A stretch of 64,000 nucleotides of DNA from NCBI GenBank assembly GCA_014529385.2, contig CM043959.1:7104026-7168025 (forward strand), read 5' to 3'. The position numbers and the translations under genes are program-made. Of the stretch, positions 24,291-39,249 are shown piece by piece (the stretch's first letter is position 1; each line of letters opens with the position of its first letter). The notes under the pieces were generated by a model. The model was not told the DNA's origin and did not search any database. It was given only the letters and a program-made list of their open reading frames with translations. The stretch comes from Adiantum capillus-veneris (lineage: Eukaryota > Streptophyta > Polypodiopsida > Polypodiales > Pteridaceae).

Positions 24291-24699
24291 TGCTAATTTG
24301 CCTCTATTTTCTTAATTGATTTAATTAACTAAGAAGATTAAACATATTAACAATCTACATTACTCTCTAAATTCTTAATATTTTTTTGATATTAATCTAA
24401 TTATTTATTAAGCCATATTAGAGCTGAAATTTATTTTTTTGGTCTTAAATTAAGAGTAATTATACTAATTAAACTTAGATTAGTATAAGATAATTACCAA
24501 AGCTTGATGAGGTTGTCAAGAAGCTAGAGAAATTATCGCTTAATTTTTTCAATAGTTTTTGTAACTAATTAGGTAGAAATTATCTATTTTATGTCAAAAA
24601 ATTATGGGAAACCTACTTAATTAACTAAAAAATTCTTGAGTTAATTATCACAATTAGAAAACACTACTAGAAACTTAGGGTAAATTACTCATTGATAGA

Positions 24700-25520
24700 A
24701 AATTAATTAAACTATTTAATTAAGCTAAATTTATCTATTTTTAGCCTAAAGTTAAAGAGAAAAATTAATAAATTATGTTAGATAATTAGATGCTATTTAT
24801 TGAAGTTAGATTACATGATAAACAAGCCATGATAATTATCTTAAGGTTAGAAAATTAATATAGCTATTTATCTAAGTCAAATAGTCTAATTATAGTTGAA
24901 AAGTAAAGAGGGAAATTAGTAAATCATGTTAGATAATTAGATGCTATTTATCAGAGTTAGATTACATGATAAAAAAGCCATTTTAATTATCTTAAAGTTA
25001 AAAAATTAATATAGATATTTATCTAAGTCAATTATACTAATTCTAGCTAAAAATTAAAGGGGAAAATTATTAAATAATGTTAGATAATTAGGTGCTATTT
25101 ACCAGAGTGAGATTACATGATATAAAAGCTGTGATAATTATCTCAAGGTTATAAAATTATATCTATGTCAAATTATACTAATTCTATCTAAAAATTAAAG
25201 GAGAAAATTAGTAAATCATGCTAGATAATTAGATGCTATTTTTGAAAGCTAGATTATATGATGAATAAGCCATGATAATTATCTCAAGGTTAGAAAATTA
25301 ATATAGCTATTTATCTAAGTCAAATTATACTAATTCTAGCAAACAATTAAATGAGAAAATTAGTAAATCATGGTAGATAACGAGGTGCTATTTATGAAAG
25401 TTAGTTTACATGATGAAAAAGCCATGATAATTATCTTAAGGTTAGAAAAGTAATATATCTATTTATCTATGTCAAATTATACCAGTTCTAGTTGAAAAAG
25501 ATAAGGGAAAATTAGATAAG
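24700..25520 (+). repeat. 151-bp AT-rich tandem repeat, about five copies
   Basis: TTAGATAATTAGATGCTATT recurs at about 24777, 24928, 25079, 25220 and 25372, with spacings of 151, 151, 141 and 152. Each unit also contains TTACATGAT.A..AAGCCAT and AATTATCTTAAGGTTA. It lies between an LTR-like promoter and a gag start, so it is probably a repeated leader of that element. A spacing near 150 bases is seen in several plant Ty3 leaders and satellites. Confidence 0.88.
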
Positions 25521-26039
25521 TAAGTTGAAAAATTAAAAGGTAATTACCAAAGGTCAAAAATATCATTATCTACTTGTGAATATTATACCATAGTTATTTA
25601 GTTAGTTAAAAAATTATAATTGACCAAAAGCTCTATTTTTAGCTAAAGATGAATGAAAATAATAGACATTGCAGTCAAAAGTTCCTAGGAAAATTATAGT
25701 AAGTGTAAACTAATGATATAAAGTTGAGAAAATGAAAATTTAAAGAGAAAATAAATAAAATATATATTAAGCTCAAAATAAGCAAATTCCAAGCTTAAAA
25801 TTTGATGAGGAAATTAAGGAAAAGATATAGAAAATTATAAGAAAATTAGGAGAGTTTAGAAAACCGTTAGGGAAGCTGTGGAAAAAGTTATCATGCCTAT
25901 ATAGGCAAATAAAAAATTACTAGGTCAAGAATTTACCAATTAAGACTACAAATCAACTTAGATTGGGTTAAAATTGAATACAAAGATTAAGTTTAGCTTT
26001 TGGATAATTTACCTAATGATTAGACGTCCTTTTTCATAA

Positions 26040-26221
26040 GGATAAGAAGTTATGGCACTAAAAGGACCCGAGCCAATCCTACATCTGATGATGAGGGCAG
26101 AGATCCAAAAAGAACTAGAGCATCGCACAACGACGAAGCCGGGCCTAGTAGTAGGCCTACTGATGAGAGTGTACAGGCCCTGGTGCTACAACAAATGCTA
26201 GATCAGTCTCAAGTGGCTCTT
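26040..26221 (+). mobile_element. Start of a Ty3-type gag, cut by the next element
   Basis: One frame here is polar and looks coding: RANPTSDDEGRDPKRTRASH, then DEAGPSSRPTDESV and LQQMLDQSQVAL. It resembles the charged N-terminus of plant Ty3 gag proteins. It stops abruptly at 26221, where the LTR-like sequence of the next element begins. Fossil. Confidence 0.55.
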
Positions 26222-27195
<974 letters not shown>

Positions 27196-27199
27196 TTTT

Positions 27200-27217
27200 T
27201 GGCACCGTTGCCGGGGA
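27200..27217 (+). promoter_or_regulatory. Primer-binding site, Asp-tRNA type
   Basis: TGGCACCGTTGCCGGGGA differs by one base from TGGCGCCGTTGCCGGGGA, the primer site well known from plant Athila/Tat-type Ty3 elements and assigned to Asp tRNA. Confidence 0.85.
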
Positions 27218-28143
27218 AATGCCCTGCACTAAGCTCGAATAGCACTCTATGCTACTTTGTGGTGCATTATGAAATGTAGTAAAGGTAGAGAAAGAAGGTG
27301 TGTGGCTTGTTGAGAAGGATTTGTAACCTTTGAGTTTGCTGCAGTGTACTGTTTTTTGTTAATAAGGTGTTAGCTTTTTTGTTGTAAGGTACTATTTTCT
27401 GTTGATAAGGTGTTAACTTTAAGGTATTAGATCTATAATGTTAGATCTGTAAGGTACAGTAAGTAGATCTGTTAGTTGCTTAGTTGTTGTAGTACTCTGT
27501 TAGTGTGTAGCAGTAGCTCTGTTAGTTGCAAATAGGTAGGTTAGGTGTGTGTGTACTTGCGCGCGCGACGCGACCGCGGTGACCTTATCCCAATGTTTTT
27601 TTTAAAAAAATAAAAATTATTATTTTAAATTATTTTAAAAAAATTTATAAAGGTAGGACCGGGATCGAGAATATTCCTCAGTCACCCTTTAGAATTACTT
27701 ATTTTAGCCTCACGTCTAAGTAAAAATCGACCATTTTGAGGACCAACGAAGCTTCGAGTAAGGAGCTTCGGGTAATCGAACGTTGTGTTGTAAAGCACAC
27801 CACGACCCCCTGAGTGATACGCTCGTTTCCAGCTATCACATGCTCTAATCCAAAAATCGATCATAAAAAAACATAAAAAAACGAGTGAAAACGGGGTGCA
27901 AAACGCCTAAAAAATCAAGTGGTTAACCTTCGAGGGTGTTCACCGATGCTTGTAGGGTGCCAAAGACACATGCATTTGCGCTCTAGTCATGCACTAGAGG
28001 CTGAGCAAGTAGCGAGCACTTCGACTTACACGAGTTCTCAATATCCACCTACCTTAGGTTCCGGGCCCACAGTGGGAACCCAAAGTAGTACCACTTAGGT
28101 TCCGCAGATTGCGTCTAGTGACTCTTCCTCTGACTATGACATC

Positions 28144-30363
28144 ATGGAGGGTTACCCAATGCCTAATCCTGATAGATCAAGCCAAGACATGCATGCCATG
28201 GGCCCACGGTTCGAGCCAAGCGTGCTTAGCCACTTGAAGGAAAGATTTAGTAGAGCTACTCGCTCTGAACATGGAGCTAACGATGTAAATGAGGGGGGTG
28301 GGGAAGAAAATTCGCCATTCATGACCAACGTAGACTCCATGATCTTGGAGAGTATGTATGTGAATACTTCATTCACTACACCCCCTGACTCTTCAGAGCT
28401 ATTTCCCTCCGAGGTTATATTACCTGATGATAGAAGCCTTGCCGAAGTGCAAGAGGTTGAGCGATATATCATTGCGGGTAGGGAAAAGGAAATTGAGAGC
28501 TTACGCAAGGTGGAGCAACGAAGAGAGTTAAAAGAGAAATCCCCTATGTCAACATCCTTGCTAGGAGAGCAATCGAGTGCTCCTGAATTAGTGACCACTA
28601 AGGGTCAACCCATAGAGAGCCACATTGCATCTAGTTCAAAAGACACCCCTAGCACCTCGATCCTAGATGGAGCGTTCCTAAATGAGAATTGGGAGTACGA
28701 AGTACAAATGAAAACTCTAATCGACATATACATAGGTCACACCTATCATGTGGGTTGGTTAGATGTCCTACAATCCACAATGGGTTCTACTAGTGTAGAG
28801 GATCAACAACAAAGAGTTTGTGATGTTATCCATAGGGTTATTGAGCTAGAAAGGCAGAACAAGGGATCCACATGACTTCAACGGGTCTCATGAGATTCTT
28901 GGATACGACGAAGGCTAGGCAACCAACCTTATCACAAATGGAGACTCCCTCAGTAAGTCCAATGGATCTTCATATGTTGTTTCTCCAGGGGTCTCAGTAC
29001 AATCTGAGTCCACAAGTGATAGCTTTACCTTTCCAAGTCTAGCTCATCTTTCCCTTGATGACACCACGGCTACCATGCCTACCCCAATGATGGGCATGAC
29101 AAAAAACATGCCATGGACCTCATTTGTTAGTAAAGCATCGCTACATGGTAGCTCAATGCCTACAATGGTACCTACAAGTGTGTATCAATCGTATGCACCT
29201 ATGGGCCCTCATGCTCATGTAGCCGAACGTGGAACCCAAGGGCTTCCTATGTTCCAAGCCCAATGCCAATACCTACTCCACATGTAGTCTCTAAAGTGCC
29301 TTCACCCACGGTGCCTACTCACTTAAGTGACTTGACAACATGTGCTCAAGCTATCGGTTGATCTATTGCTAAGAATATGCATAACACGTCTGATAGAGAT
29401 CCTAGAAGTAAGGCAGTACAAATAGCCAAGCTCACACAAAAATTTAGTGGAGACAGGGCTGTGAGAAAGCATATCAAAAATTTTGAATAAATATGTGATT
29501 CTCTAGGAGACCACAATGACCTGCATAAGAGTAATGCTTTAAACCCAAACTTAAGTTGGAAGGCTCGGGATTGGTATAGAACCCTAAGGATGGAAGAAAA
29601 ATGATTTACCCTACTCTTAGGAGACTGTCCTTGAAAGAATACATACAAGAGGGAAAGCTTTGGGGTGTAGCCTCTCAGCTCTAGAAAGCCCAACGAGAGG
29701 AAGGAGATTTAGTGAGAGACTTTATTAGTCGCTTGAAGTATTTGAATTCTTGTTGTAATCCAAATGAGTGCTTTAATAATAATCAATTGCTTGATATATT
29801 CATTAGGGTATTATGACATGAGGATATCTACAATGGCCTAGTCATTAGAGGTATCACTACTTGGGAAGCAGTCACCACCAATGCGATCTAATTGGAGGAT
29901 AATTTAATGATTCAAGGAGAAAGAGTGTCTGTTGAGCCTAAATCTACTAGCTCGCAAGCATCAGGGCATCAGCCAATGACCCTAAATCCTAGAGCCAAAG
30001 ATATCTGAGATGACTTTAGTAGATGTCCCCAAGGCCATTCAAGAGAGTCTTAGAGACAATCATGCTCCGCAAAACAATGAATCCGAGTTAAATCTTAGTG
30101 CAAATGTGGGGACAAACCATTCAAGGCCCAGTGGTACTCTAGATGACAATCTATCCAAGGGAGCAGAAGACACAAGTAGCAACTCATCTAGTGATACTTC
30201 ACTAGAGATCAGGTGTAATAAAAAATTAGACAAGAAGAGTATGAGATATAAGAGGCGACGATATCGAGCAAATGTGCATGCAGCCAAAGAACAGGTAGAG
30301 CTTAAAAAAATCCAAGCAAGAGTTGAGGCTCGAGAAAGACAACAATGTCTTAGACGTCAATGA
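28144..30363 (+). mobile_element. Gag-like region of the element
   Basis: The first frame (28144-28875) is 243 residues long, acidic, with a charged helix-like stretch (RYIIAGREKEIESLRKVEQR). Around 29440-29760 one frame gives GDHNDLHKSNALNPNLSWKA followed by a W-Y pair, the retrotransposon-gag pattern. A basic lysine/arginine-rich end (30200-30360, RYKRRRYRANVHAAKEQVEL) follows. Fossil. Confidence 0.7.
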
Positions 30364-30449
30364 GAGGCTAATATGGGAATCATGGAAGCGTTTTTTGAAG
30401 ACACTGATGATGATTCATTGGAATCTAAGCCACCTCTACGATATCCAAT

Positions 30450-30730
30450 TGAACTAAATAGCCTCTATGGGAGAGTACTATATAACACATTATTGGACAG
30501 GAGCTCAACATAATTTGTTATCCTATGGAGTTTGGTGTCAGCTAGGAAAACCACCCCTATCCACAAGCACCATCCATGTCAAGGATGTCAATAAGAAGAA
30601 GACCACTGTTTTTGGAATCCTACACACTCCTGTTATTTATGACAATGGAATCGTGGTTCAAAGCTTTTTGGTCATGCCTGTTGGTACTATAGAGGGTAAT
30701 ATAAACCTGGGTGCAAATGGATGTCTGTAG
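30450..30730 (+). mobile_element. Retropepsin-like region of the element
   Basis: GAQHNLLSYGVWCQLGKPPL fits the active-site strand of plant LTR-element proteases (...D-T-G-A-x-H/S-N-L/F-x-S). It is followed by a hydrophobic VVQSFLVMPVGTIEG block near the expected second motif. It follows directly on the basic gag end. Fossil. Confidence 0.6.
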
Positions 30731-31939
30731 TCAAATATAATATCGATTGGGAGACCGGGAGTATCAAGACGCAGAAACCAACTCATGGACCTACGGCTCA
30801 AGGAATAACAACTGAAATCTCACCTCTTCATAACACAAAAACAACAAAATATTGCCAATCCAAAAATTCACAACATCCTTGCTAGTAGCACAACCCTCTA
30901 AAGCTTCAACTTCCATGTCTATGACAGATAGTGCTACATCAAAGGCTCCATGTGATCTAACCAAGGGTACACATCAATGGGGCCCCAAGGTATCGTTATC
31001 AGACCCCCCTATGGTTCAAGTTAATTCACAAAAGAAACCTTGATGGAAGGCATCCACTCAGGTTCGGAAGGTGAAAACCAAATCATGTTGGATTCCCAAA
31101 CAACTATTAGAAGCCCCAGGCTACTATGATGAAAATGATCAAATTTGGGTACCTAAACGTAAATCGTGTCCTTCCCTATCCACTACAAAACCAGTGAGTC
31201 AAACCTTGTGATTCTAAAGCCAATGGAAGACCGAGGGAAGGGAAAGATTACAGAATGCTACACATCTATCCCAGAGCTAGTTTGGGTTCCAAGGCAAAAC
31301 CAATCTATTTGGCTTAGCTCAGGAAAGGGGGAGTTCCATGAAGCTTCTAGCTCCTCATGTAATATATCCATAGAGGTAAAAGCTTCTACACAACCTCAAC
31401 CTACCATAGGCGACCTCCATGAATCTACAAAATATTCGACACCTCCCATTGTTCAATTATTACCTGATGCACTACTTCAAGTTTGTTCATGGGAGAGTAC
31501 CTTACCACCCTTGCAACTCGATGAGGCACCCCAGGTAATAGAGAACTATTGGCTAAAATCCTCACCTATTACCAATTGGAATAACTGGTTCCAAAAGGTG
31601 ATGACATCCTTTTAAAGTATGATCTACCCAAGGAAGGGGGGAGTGTTCATTCATGTCATCCTATTGAATTATTTCCCCTTCTTTCCCTGACCCTTGAGCT
31701 TTTCGATTTTAGGGATTGTATATATATAGATATTTAGTAACTAACCAATCTAGTTTAACAAAAAAATATTTTTTTTAAAAAAAATAGTAAAGAGCAAGAG
31801 CAATTAGCAAACGAGTGTGCATAATACTAGTAAAAACACGGCCCTACCGAAGAGGATTACACCTACCTTGATGATGAGGATGGTAGTTTAGCCTTAGAGC
31901 TACCAACCGAGCTCTCCGACCTCCACTTACTTTGATTCT

Positions 31940-32655
31940 CATCACTCGAGTGATGGAGGGTAGATAGGATTAGTACGATAGGAGTGTTTCTATTTTAGAG
32001 TTTAATGATTAGCAAAGTTCTTTTTTCCCACTAATGTGCCTCTGGAAGGTGGATGATTGGTGGTGACTATTGTGCAATTTGTGACTACATAAGGATGCCT
32101 TCAAAGGACAACGATAATGGATGTTTACATATTACAACAGATGTTCTCCATTATATCAGGTCTACTACTTCCTTTTATCTATGCTTTCCACAATTACATG
32201 TTTGCATCTTGTCATTTGAGTTTCTAACAATGCATAAAATTTATGAAGTTGTGACATGGCCAATTTAGATGCTATAATTTTTTCAAACTTCTAGTACCTT
32301 GTTCTTCTCTTTGAATTTAGTTTATTAGTTGGCTTTAAGTAGGTATCAGGACCTTAGGCTAAACTAGGCCACTTAATTGCTGACTTTAATTCATAAATAG
32401 TCTATTAATTGTAGTAACTTTAGTAATGTTTTAGGCTATGAAGATATAGTTCTCTCTAGCTTATTCCACCTAAGTGTGACTTGTGTCGTGGAAGTCCATG
32501 TGTTAAGCTGTTATTCGAGACCTCGAGTTTCCCGTCAGCTAGTTTATGCTCAAGCTGGTATTTGAGACCTCGAGTCTCCCAGCTGCTGGTGTTTGAGACC
32601 TTGAGTCCCCCAGCAACTTGTAGCAATTATGGCAACAACAAAATTGAACGCCACA
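31940..32655. other. Spacer before the satellite, with a possible LINE endonuclease scrap
   Basis: One frame from about 32050 reads WMIGGDYCAICDYIRMPSKD and later ITTDVLHYIRSTTSFY. W-x-I-G-G-D-x-x-x-I is typical of the start of APE-type LINE endonucleases, so this may be a small LINE piece. The rest, including a short repeated 'gagacctcgagt' phrase near 32517-32605, shows nothing I can name. Confidence 0.35.
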
Positions 32656-33297
32656 CCATACATGGTAGTAAACATACACTTCATTCACACATTGAACTTC
32701 AAACAATAGAGATAGCTTCTTTCAATAGAGCTAGCTTGGCTAGATGGTGGACCTTCAAACAACTTTGGGCTAAAACCTCCGTAACACAATGGTAAGTAGG
32801 TTGGACAAGTGGTGAACCTCTACCCCAAACCATCCATGGTATTAAACATAGTAGCTACACTCCAGTCACAAATTGACCTTCAAACAATAGAGATAGATTC
32901 TTTTAGTAAATCTAGCTTTGACAGGTGGTGGACCTTCAAACCACCTCGATAACACAATGGATAGTGGGTTGGACCAATGTTGGACCTCTACCCCAAACCA
33001 TCCATGCTATCAGAGTAGAGATATGACTATTCAATAGAGATAGCTTGGATAGGTGGTGAACCTTCAAACCACCTTGGGCTAAAACCTCCATAACACAATG
33101 GTTAGTAGGTTGGACAAGTGATGGACCTATGTACCAAACCATCCATGGTAATAAACATAGTAGCTACACTCCATGCATACATTGATCTTCAAACAATAGA
33201 GATAGCTTCTGTAAAAAGAGCTAGCTTGTACAGGTGGTAGACTTTCAAACAACCTTGGGCTAAAACCTGCATAACACAATGGTTAATAGGTTGGACA

Positions 33298-34050
33298 CCT
33301 GGGGGATTCACTCTATATACAAAACGAGATGCCACCTGCAAGAAAAAAACTTAAATAAAACCCCTATATATGACTCATATTAGGAAATATGACCCCCCCT
33401 TTTTACACTTATACGACATTAAATGACGAAAACTATCACACCCCTATCGTACATATAAAATTTAGGTCTGATCTAACTAAGTAAAACTAGTCAAAGAGTG
33501 TGTAGGATAATGATTGGCAAAGTACTCAAGAAGCACTTCTGTCGATAAGTAGATGTACCCTCAATGTGTCTTAGTTTGACTTTCAAGCTATGTGCTCGAT
33601 CAGCCTGCACTCTGGCTACTCGTCCAATTCTGAACCATCTAAATTACTCAAAAAACATGGTTATAAAGTTGTGCCATGTTCTCCATGTAAATTTGCATCT
33701 ATACAAACTCTTTATAACTTTCATCCCTCAACAAATGAATTATAATCACAAAACAAGCAATTTATAAAGCACTATTAGTTGTTGCATATATCTTTGTAGA
33801 TATTGACTCATAAGTTTAAGGGTAGGCTCTTTTGGGAAGCCATGATTTTGAAACAAAAAAACTTCCTCTCATTTTTCCCTTTTCTCACCACCCCCCCACA
33901 TAAATATGATATTCCCCTCCCTTATTTTTAAGCTTGGGAGATAAATTATTGGGGGCCAACCCCTAACTTATACACTTATGTAACTTGTAAAAACCCCCCC
34001 TCCCCTACACTTACATGGTGCAGTAAGTTTTCCATGGTGGATCCCCTAGG
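33298..34050. mobile_element. Terminal-inverted-repeat element inside the satellite
   Basis: The left end CCTGGGGGATTCAC and the right end GTGGATCCCCTAGG are inverted repeats (12 of 14 match). On both sides the satellite phrase is present: GTTGGACA directly before the left end and GTTGGACA directly after the right end. That is an 8-bp target duplication, or 9 bp if the outer G is counted. Uninterrupted monomers carry this phrase once, which proves an insertion. The 753-bp interior has no transposase-like frame. An 8-9-bp duplication suggests a hAT, P or Mutator-like non-autonomous element. Confidence 0.85.
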
Positions 34051-37000
34051 GTTGGACAAGTGGTGGACCTCTGCCCCAAACCATCCCTGGTAGTAAACAT
34101 AGTAGACACTCCATTCACACATTGACCTTCAAACAATAGAGATAGCTTCTTTCAATACATCTAGCTTGCACAGGTGGTGGACCTTTAAACCACCTTGGAC
34201 TAAAAACTTTATAACACAAGGAATAGTAACTTGCACAAGTGATTGACCTCTACCCAGAACCATCCACGCTATTAGAGTAGAGATAGGATTATTCAATAGA
34301 GCTATCTTGGATAGGTGGTGGAACTTCAAACCACCTTGGGCTAAAACCTCCATAACACAATGGTTAGTAGGTTGGACAAGTGATGGACCTCTGTCCCAAA
34401 CCCTCCATGGTAGTAAACATAGTAGCTACACTCCATGCACACATTGATCTTCAAACAAAAAAAAAAAACTTCTTTCAGTAGATCAAACTTGGATAGGTGG
34501 TGAACCTTCAAACCACCTTGGGATAAAACCTCAATAACACAATGGATAGTAGGTTGGAAAAGTGCTGGACCTCTACCCCAAACCATCAACATGATCAGAC
34601 TAGAGATAGGACTATTCAATAGAGCTAGCTTAGACAGGTGGTGGACCTTCAAACCACCTTGGGCTAAAACCTCCATAAAAAAATGGTTAGTAGGTTGGAC
34701 AAGTTGTGGATCTTTGTCCCAAACCATCCATGGTAATAAACATAGTAGTTACACTCCATTCACAGATCTTGACCTTCAAACAACCTAGGGCTAAAACCTC
34801 CATAACACAATGGATAGTAGCTTGGACAAGTGGTGGACCTCTAGTCGAAACCATGCATGGTAGTAAACATAGTAGCTACACTTCATTCACACATTGACCT
34901 TCAAACAATAGAGATAGATTCTTTCAATAGAGCTAGCTTGGCCAGATGGTGGACCTTCAAAAAACATTGGGCTAAAACCTCTATAACACAATGGTAAGTA
35001 GGTTGGATAAGTGGTGAACCTCTACCCCAAACCATCCATGGTATTAAACATAGTAGCTACACTGCATTCAAAAATTGACCTTCAAACAATAGAGATAGAT
35101 TCTTTCAGTAGATCTAGCTTTGACAGGTGGTGGACCTTCAAACCACCTTGTTCTAAACCCTCGATAACACAATGGATAGTGGACCTCTATCCCAAACCAT
35201 CCACGCTATCAGAGTAGAGATAGGACTATTCAATAGGGATAGGTTGGATAGGTGGTACCTTCAAACCACCTTGGGCTAAAACCTGCATAGTAGCTACACT
35301 TCATTCACACACTGACCTTCAAACAATAGAGATAGCTTCTTTCAATAGATCTAGCTTGGTTAGTTGGTGGACCTTCAAACAACCTTAGGCTAAAACCTCT
35401 GTAACACAATGGTAAGTAGGTTGGACAAGTGGTGAACCTCTACCCCAAACCATCCATGGTATCAAACATAGTAGCTACACTCCATTCACAACCTTCAAAC
35501 AATAGAGATAGATTGTTTTAGTAAATCTAGCTTTGACAGGTGGTGGGCCTTCAAACCACCTTGTTCTATACCCTGTTCTAAACCCTCGATAACACAATGT
35601 ATAGTGGGTTGGACCTGTGTTGGACCTCTACCCCAAACCATCCACGCTATCAGATTAGAGATAAGACTATTCAATAGAGATAGCTTGGATAGGTGGTGGA
35701 CCTTCAAACCACCTTGGGCTAAAACCTCCATAGCACAATGGTTAGTAGGTTGGATAAGTCATAGACCTATGTCCCAAACCATCCATGGTAGTAAACATAG
35801 TAGCTACACTCCATCCACACATTGATATGCGATAGCTTCTTTGAAAAGAGCTAGCTTGTACAGGTGGTGGACCTTCAAAAAACCTTGGGCTAAAACTTGC
35901 ATAATGCAATGGTTAGTAGGTTGGACAAGTGGTGGACCTCTGCCCAAAACCATCCCTGGTAGTAAACATAGTAGACACTTCATTCACACATTGACCTTCA
36001 AACAATAGAGATAGCTTCTTTCAATACATATAGCTTGCAGGTGGTGGAGCTTCAAACCACCTTGGGCTAAAACCTTTATAACACAAGAAATAGTAACTTG
36101 CACAAGTGATTGACCTCTACCCAGAACCATCCACACTATTAGAGTAGAGAGATGATTATTCAATACAGCTAGCTTGAATAGGTGGTGGACCTTCAAACCA
36201 CCTTGGGCTAAAAGCTCAATAACACAATGGTTAGTAAGTTGGACAAGTGATAGACCTCTGTCCCAAACCCTCCATGGTAGTAAACATAGTAGCTACACTC
36301 CATGCACAATTGATCTTCAAACAAAAAGAAAAGCTTCTTTCAATAGATCAAACTTGGACAGGTGGTGAACCTTCAAACCACCTTGGGCTAAAACCTCAGT
36401 AAAACAATGGATAGTATGTAGGAAAAGTGTTGGACCTCTACCCCCAAACCATCAACATGATTAGACTAGGGAAAGGACTATTCCAATAGAGCTAGCTTCG
36501 ATAGGTGGTGGACCTTTAAACCACCTTGGGCTAAAACCTCCATAAAAAAATGGTTAGTAGGTTGGACAAGTTGTGGAGCTCTGTCCCAAACCATCCATGG
36601 TAGTAAACATAGTAGGTACACTCCTGACAGATCTTGACCTTCAAACCACCTAGGGCTAAAACCTCCATAACACAATGGATAGTAGCTTGGACAAGTGGTG
36701 GACCTCTACTCCAAACCATGCATGGTAGTAAACTTAGTAGCTACACTTCATTCACACATTGACCTTCAAACAATAGAGATAGCTTCTTTTAATAAAGCTC
36801 CCTTGGCCAGATAGTGGACCTTCAAACAACCTTGGGCTAAAACCTCTATAACACAATGGTAAGTAGGTTGGACAGATGGTGAACCTCTACCCCAAACCAT
36901 CCATGGTATTAAACATAGTAGCTACACTCCATTCACAAATTGACCTGCAAACAATAGCGATAGATTCTTTCAGTAGATCTAGCTTTGACAGGTGATGGAC

Positions 37001-39249
37001 CTTCAAACCACCTTGTTCTAAACCCTCGATAACAAAATGGATAGTGGGTTGGACCACTGTTGGACCTCTACCCCAAAACATCCACGCTATCAGAGTAGAG
37101 ATAGGACTATTCAATAGAGATAGCTATGATAGGTGGTAGACCTTAAAACCACCTTGGGCTAAAACCTTCATAACACAATGGTTAGTAGGTTGGACAAGTG
37201 ATGGACCTATGTCCCAAACCATCCATGGTAGTAAACATAGTAGCTACACACCATGCACACATTGATCTTCAAACAATAGCGATAGATTTTATAAAAAGAG
37301 CTAGCTTGTACAGGTGGCGGACCTTCAAACAACCTTGGGATAAAACCTGCATAACACAATGATTAGTAGATTGGATAGGTTGGTGGACCTCTGTCCCAAA
37401 CCATCCCTGGTAGTAAACATAGTAGACACTCCATTTACACAATGACCTTCAAACAATAGAGATAGCCACTTTCAATAGATCTAGCTTGGACATGACCTTC
37501 ATACAATAGAAATAGCTTCTAATAATACATCTAGCTTGGACAGGTGGTGGACCTTCAAACCACCTTGGGCTAAAACCATTATAACACAAGATACAGTAAC
37601 TTGGACAAGTGATTGACCTCTACCTAGAACCATCCACGCTATTAGAGTAGAGATAGGATCATTCAATAGAGCTAGCTTGGACAGGTGGTGGACCTTCAAA
37701 CCACCTTGGGCTAAAACCTCCATAACACAATGGTTAGTAGGTTGGACAAGTGATGGACCTCTGTCCCAAACCCTCCATGGTAGTAGACATAGTAGCTACA
37801 CTCCATGCACACATTGATCTTCAAACAAAAGAGAAAGCTTCTTTCAATAGATCAAACTTGGACAGGTGGTGAACCTTCAAACCACTTTGGGCTAAAACCT
37901 CAATAACACAATGGATAGTATGTTGGAAAAGTGCTGGACCTCTACCCCAAACCATCAACATGATCACACTAGAGATAGGACTATTCAATAGAGCTAGCTT
38001 GGAGAGGTGGTGGACCTTCAAACCACCTTGGGGTAAAACCTCCATGAAAAAATAGTTAGTACGTTGGTCAAGTTATGGACCTTTATCCCAAACCATCCAT
38101 AGTAGTAAACATAATAGTGACACTCCATTCATAGATTGATCTTCCAACCACCTAGGGCTAAAACCTCCATAACACAATGGATAGTAGGTTGGACAAGTGG
38201 TGGACCTCTACTCCAAACCATACATGGTAGTAAACATAGTAGCTACAGTTCATTCACACATTAACCTTCAAACAATAGAGATAGCTTCTTTCAATAAAGC
38301 TAGCTCAGCCAGATGGTGGACCTTCAAACAGCCTTGGGCTAAAACCTCTGTAACACAATGGTAAGTAGGTTGGACAAGTGGTAAACCTCTACCCCAAACC
38401 ATCCATGGTATTAAACATAGTAGCTACACTCCATTCACAAACTGACCTTGAAAAAATAGAGATAGATTCTTTAGTAGATCTAGCTTTGACAGGTGGTGGA
38501 CCTTCAAACCACGTTGTTCTAAACCCTCGATAACACAATGGATAATGGGTTGGACCAGTGTTGGACCTCTACCCCAAACCATCCACGCTATCAGAGTAGA
38601 GATAGGACTATTCAATAGAGATAGCTTGGATAGGTGGTGGACCTTCAAACCACGTTGGGCTAAAACCTCCATAACACAATGGTTAGTAGGTTGGACAAGT
38701 GATGGACCTGTGTCCCAAACTATCCATGATAGTAAACATAGTAGCTACACTCCATGCACACATTGATCTTCAAACAATAGAGATAGCTTCTCTAAAAAGA
38801 GTTAGCTTGGACAAGTGGTGGACCTTCAAACAACCTTGGGCTAAAACCTGCATAAAACAATGGTTAGTAGGTTGGACAAGTGGTGGACCTCTGCCCCAAA
38901 ACCATCCCTGGTAGTAAACATAGTAGACACCCCATTCACACATTGACCTTCAAACAATAGAGATAGATGCTTTCAATAGATCTAGGTTGGACATGACCTT
39001 CAAGCAATAGAGATAGCTTCTTTCAATACATCTAGCTTGGACATGTGGTTAGTAGGTTGGAAAAGTGGTGGACCTTTGCCCCAAAACCATCCCTGGTAGT
39101 AAACATAGTAGACACCCCATTCACACATTGACCTTCAAAAAATAGAGATAGATGCTTTCAATAGATCTAGGTTGGACATGACCTTCAAGCAATAGAGATA
39201 GCTTCTTTCAATACATCTAGCTTGGACATGTGGTGGACCTTCAAACCAC

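Noticed and set aside
28152-28598. 148-residue minus-strand frame
   Set aside because: It is the mirror of the gag-like frame 28144-28875, with a composition expected of an antisense frame.
31635-31650. AAGGAAGGGGGGAGTGTTC as polypurine tract and LTR start of the gag-protease element
   Set aside because: The sequence after it does not match the 5' LTR-like region at 26222-27195, and coding-like sequence seems to go on to about 31935.
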